Shown here: positions 61,958 to 64,000 of the stretch, piece by piece
Position numbering within the stretch: the stretch's first letter is position 1
Layout: the number at the start of each line of letters is the position of its first letter
NCBI RefSeq assembly: GCF_023701945.1
Contig: NZ_JABAEF010000016.1
Span: forward strand, 62,001 to 126,000
Direction: 5' to 3'
Source: Rhizobium sp. CG5
GTDB lineage: Bacteria > Pseudomonadota > Alphaproteobacteria > Rhizobiales > Rhizobiaceae
Length of the DNA stretch: 64,000 nucleotides
The notes under the pieces: model-generated
What the model was told of the DNA's origin: nothing
Database searches by the model: none
The model's input: only the letters and a program-made list of their open reading frames with translations
Translations under genes and position numbers: made by a program

Positions 61958-63754
61958 TCAGGCCAGGGCGCGCAAAGCCTCCGTCGCGGCTATGTCGATC
62001 GCCAGCGTCCCGTCCTCGGCCGAGCCGGTGATGGCAAGGCCGTAGACCTCGCGGGCGCGCTCGACGCTGATCCAGCCCTCGGAGAGGTCGGCGAACACCG
62101 CCTCTGGGCTGCGCGTTTTCGGATCGCCGTAGCCGCCACCGCCGGCCGAGACCGAGATCACAGATTCCCCCGGTGCAAGGGCGAGGCCGTAGCAGCCGGG
62201 AAGCCGGGTGAGGCTGCCGTCACGCTCCCGCTTGAAGGCGTCGGAAAGCCCGCCCGGACCGCCGCCGGCCGCCCCGAGCGCCGGGTTGATCGTGCCGTCG
62301 GCGGTGTAGATCACCGTCATGTTGCAGCCGTCCACCGGGCCGAACTCCGAGCGGATCGACGGCGCGCCGCGATGGCGGCCCGCGCCTTCTGTGTCGGTGA
62401 CCAGTTCGCGGGAGGCGACGAAGAGAGGATGGTGGAGCTCGTCGACCTCGACGCTGTCCTGCCGGCAAAGGCCGGCATTGCCGGTGTGGATCATGGTCAG
62501 ATACCCGTCGCTGATCGGCGTTCCCGCGCCGCCGGAGACGCCGAGGAAGATCTGGTTGACGAAGGCCTCGCCGCTCTTCGGATCCTTGCCCGAGATGACA
62601 CCCATGGCCGGCGGCATGATCGAGCCGACCTCGGCCATGCCGTAGCCGCTGGCGATCTCGGCCATGGCGCGCTGCACCGGCGAGGAGACGCGGTCGGCAA
62701 GGTTGGTCGTCGCCACGGAGCAGGAAGCCGGATGGCGCGGGATACCGACGACGCAGTTTTCCCGGAGTTTTACCTCGACGCGACGAAAACTGCCGGCATT
62801 CGGCGGCACCGAATGGTCGAGCAGACCATTATAGATGCCGATCATAGCCGAGGTGCGGGCGCAGCCTTCCGACAGATTGAGGCCGGAGGGCTGGCAGTCG
62901 ATATTGTCGGTGAGGTCGACCGTAATCCGCCCCGCCGTCGCGTCGATTTCGAGCGTCACGTTGACCGGAATCCCGTTCGGCACGCCGGGAAACGGGTCGT
63001 GGGCGGAATGGACCGTAACTTTGCCGGACGGCAGGCGGGAAATTGCCTGCGCCATCTTGTCTTCCGAATAGGCGAACCAGCTCTCGGCATAGTCTTTCAG
63101 CGTGTCCCAGCCGATCTCCTTTCCGAGCGCCAGAAGCTCGCGCTCGCCGATGCGCACGGCACCGAGCGTCGCCAGGTAATCGCCCCACCACTGTTCCGAG
63201 ACGCGGATGCGCGCACGGCACATGCGGATGAGATCCTGATTGTCCTCGTAGCCGGACTGGATCTTGGCTGCGGAAAAAATCAGTGCACCTTCGTTATAGA
63301 CGTCGGAGGCATCGCCCATATAGGTGGTCGGCTTGGAATTGCCGCAGTCGGCCTGATGCGCCTTGGCGAGCACGAAGAAGCGGGTGATGCCTTCCTCGTC
63401 GACCACAGGGACGATCAGGCAATGGTCGGCGGCGTGCGAATCCCCCTCGTAGGGGCTATTGTGCAGGAAGCAGTCGCCGGCCTTCAGCACTGGATGATAC
63501 TTCTTCACATACTGGCACATGATGTCCGGACCGATCAGCGTATGGATCGGGAGGCTCTCGGCGGAGGCGAGAAGCTCGCAGTCGGCCGTGAGGATGACGC
63601 AGGAAAAGTCGTGCGCAGTGTTCAGGACGCCGGACCTCGCCGTGCGGAACAGCGTGTTCTGCATCTTGCGAGCGATCCCCTCCATTCGGTTGGAGATGAT
63701 CGCCATGCGCACGCCCTTGGCGGGCGCCTCGACGGTCTTCGAGATGATCGACAT
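61958..63754 (-). CDS. hyuB: Hydantoinase B/oxoprolinase family protein
   Basis: A 598-residue soluble HyuB-type subunit. Start MSIISKTVEAP behind GAGGAGAG. Family features: ISNRMEGIARKMQNTLFRTARS near residue 20 (outline), HNSPYEGDSHAADH near 95, NGIPVNVTLEID near 255, and the C-terminal SAGGGGYGDPKTR segment. Hydantoinases of this type need ATP and a HyuA partner, not seen in the window. Thirteen bases separate it from a second HyuB-like gene upstream. Confidence 0.9.
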   Translation of the reverse strand: MSIISKTVEAPAKGVRMAIISNRMEGIARKMQNTLFRTARSGVLNTAHDFSCVILTADCELLASAESLPIHTLIGPDIMCQYVKKYHPVLKAGDCFLHNSPYEGDSHAADHCLIVPVVDEEGITRFFVLAKAHQADCGNSKPTTYMGDASDVYNEGALIFSAAKIQSGYEDNQDLIRMCRARIRVSEQWWGDYLATLGAVRIGERELLALGKEIGWDTLKDYAESWFAYSEDKMAQAISRLPSGKVTVHSAHDPFPGVPNGIPVNVTLEIDATAGRITVDLTDNIDCQPSGLNLSEGCARTSAMIGIYNGLLDHSVPPNAGSFRRVEVKLRENCVVGIPRHPASCSVATTNLADRVSSPVQRAMAEIASGYGMAEVGSIMPPAMGVISGKDPKSGEAFVNQIFLGVSGGAGTPISDGYLTMIHTGNAGLCRQDSVEVDELHHPLFVASRELVTDTEGAGRHRGAPSIRSEFGPVDGCNMTVIYTADGTINPALGAAGGGPGGLSDAFKRERDGSLTRLPGCYGLALAPGESVISVSAGGGGYGDPKTRSPEAVFADLSEGWISVERAREVYGLAITGSAEDGTLAIDIAATEALRALA

Positions 63755-63766
63755 GGAAACTCTCCT

Positions 63767-64000
63767 CTACAGGTTGGCGGCGAGCGCTGCCCGTTGCACC
63801 TTTGTCGCGTCAAGATCGACGGCGAGCGAATCATCGTCGGGGCTGCCGGTGGTGATGAGGCCATAGACCTCGCGCGCACGGTCAGGCGTGATCCAGCCTT
63901 CGCGCAGATCGTGCAGCACACGCTCGGGCGCGCGCTGCAGTGGAGAGCCGTAGCCCCCGCCGCCCGACGAATAGGAGACGACCGTCTCGCCGGGAATAAG
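63767..64000 (-). CDS. Second HyuB-like subunit, C-terminal part (continues beyond window)
   Basis: The last 77 residues of a protein whose SYSSGGGGYGSPLQRAPERV and EGWITPDRAREVYGLITTGS match the corresponding C-terminus of the HyuB at 61958 (SAGGGGYGDPKTR; EGWISVERAREVYGLAITGS). So it is a tandem HyuB paralogue, not HyuA. The frame is open to base 64000. Confidence 0.85.
   Translation of the reverse strand, partial: LIPGETVVSYSSGGGGYGSPLQRAPERVLHDLREGWITPDRAREVYGLITTGSPDDDSLAVDLDATKVQRAALAANL

Overview
The window is about 64 kb of GC-rich DNA, densely packed with catabolic genes and transporters. The gene content (BMP-type nucleoside ABC transporter with guanine deaminase, quinate/shikimate TRAP cluster, several dipeptide-type ABC operons, OpuA/ProU-type betaine transporter, many LysR/TetR/AraC regulators) points to an alphaproteobacterium, most likely of the Rhizobiaceae, and probably to a secondary replicon or an accessory chromosomal region. 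No tRNA, rRNA or replication gene was recognised. This placement is inference from gene content; no marker gene is present.

Layout. 1-5.5 kb: end of a purine nucleoside ABC transporter, a ring-hydroxylating oxygenase homologue without its Rieske centre, and guanine deaminase. 5.5-14 kb: a quinate/shikimate utilisation regulon (TRAP transporter, type II dehydroquinase, quinate/shikimate dehydrogenase, QuiC-type dehydroshikimate dehydratase, TetR regulator). The two minus-strand operons share an operator, and a nucleotidyltransferase gene with two 26-bp palindromes sits between them. 14-16.5 kb: three copies of a 16-bp palindrome, a DUF1275 membrane protein and a decayed tyrosine recombinase. 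16.5-22.6 kb: DapA-like lyase, PxpA/LamB-YcsF protein, aldehyde dehydrogenase, EamA exporter, AraC regulator, an AlaX fragment and an IS6 transposase fragment.

22.7-32.8 kb is the most unusual part. Three genes on the minus strand encode UDP-galactopyranose mutase, a 2161-residue protein made of 263 uninterrupted eight-residue repeats rich in Ser/Thr, and a GT41 (OGT/SPINDLY-type) glycosyltransferase. I read this as a candidate dedicated system for making a glycosylated giant repeat protein, probably surface-located; the function is inference.

33-46.5 kb: a betaine/choline-type ABC transporter on the plus strand, then a long minus-strand operon (class III aminotransferase, dipeptide-type ABC transporter, EamA exporter, fold-type IV transaminase, RidA remnant) with an upstream TetR gene and two related candidate operator sites. 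47-51.5 kb: LysR regulator, frameshifted quinone oxidoreductase, GFA-family protein, then queCDE behind a preQ1-I riboswitch. 51.5-60.6 kb: a peptide ABC operon that ends in a fusion of a YkuD-type L,D-peptidase domain with an AstE/AspA (M14-like) amidase domain and begins with a leaderless beta-lactamase-fold hydrolase; this looks like a murein-peptide uptake and recycling cassette. 60.9-64 kb: a second fold-type IV transaminase and two tandem HyuB-type hydantoinase/oxoprolinase subunits, the last cut by the window end.
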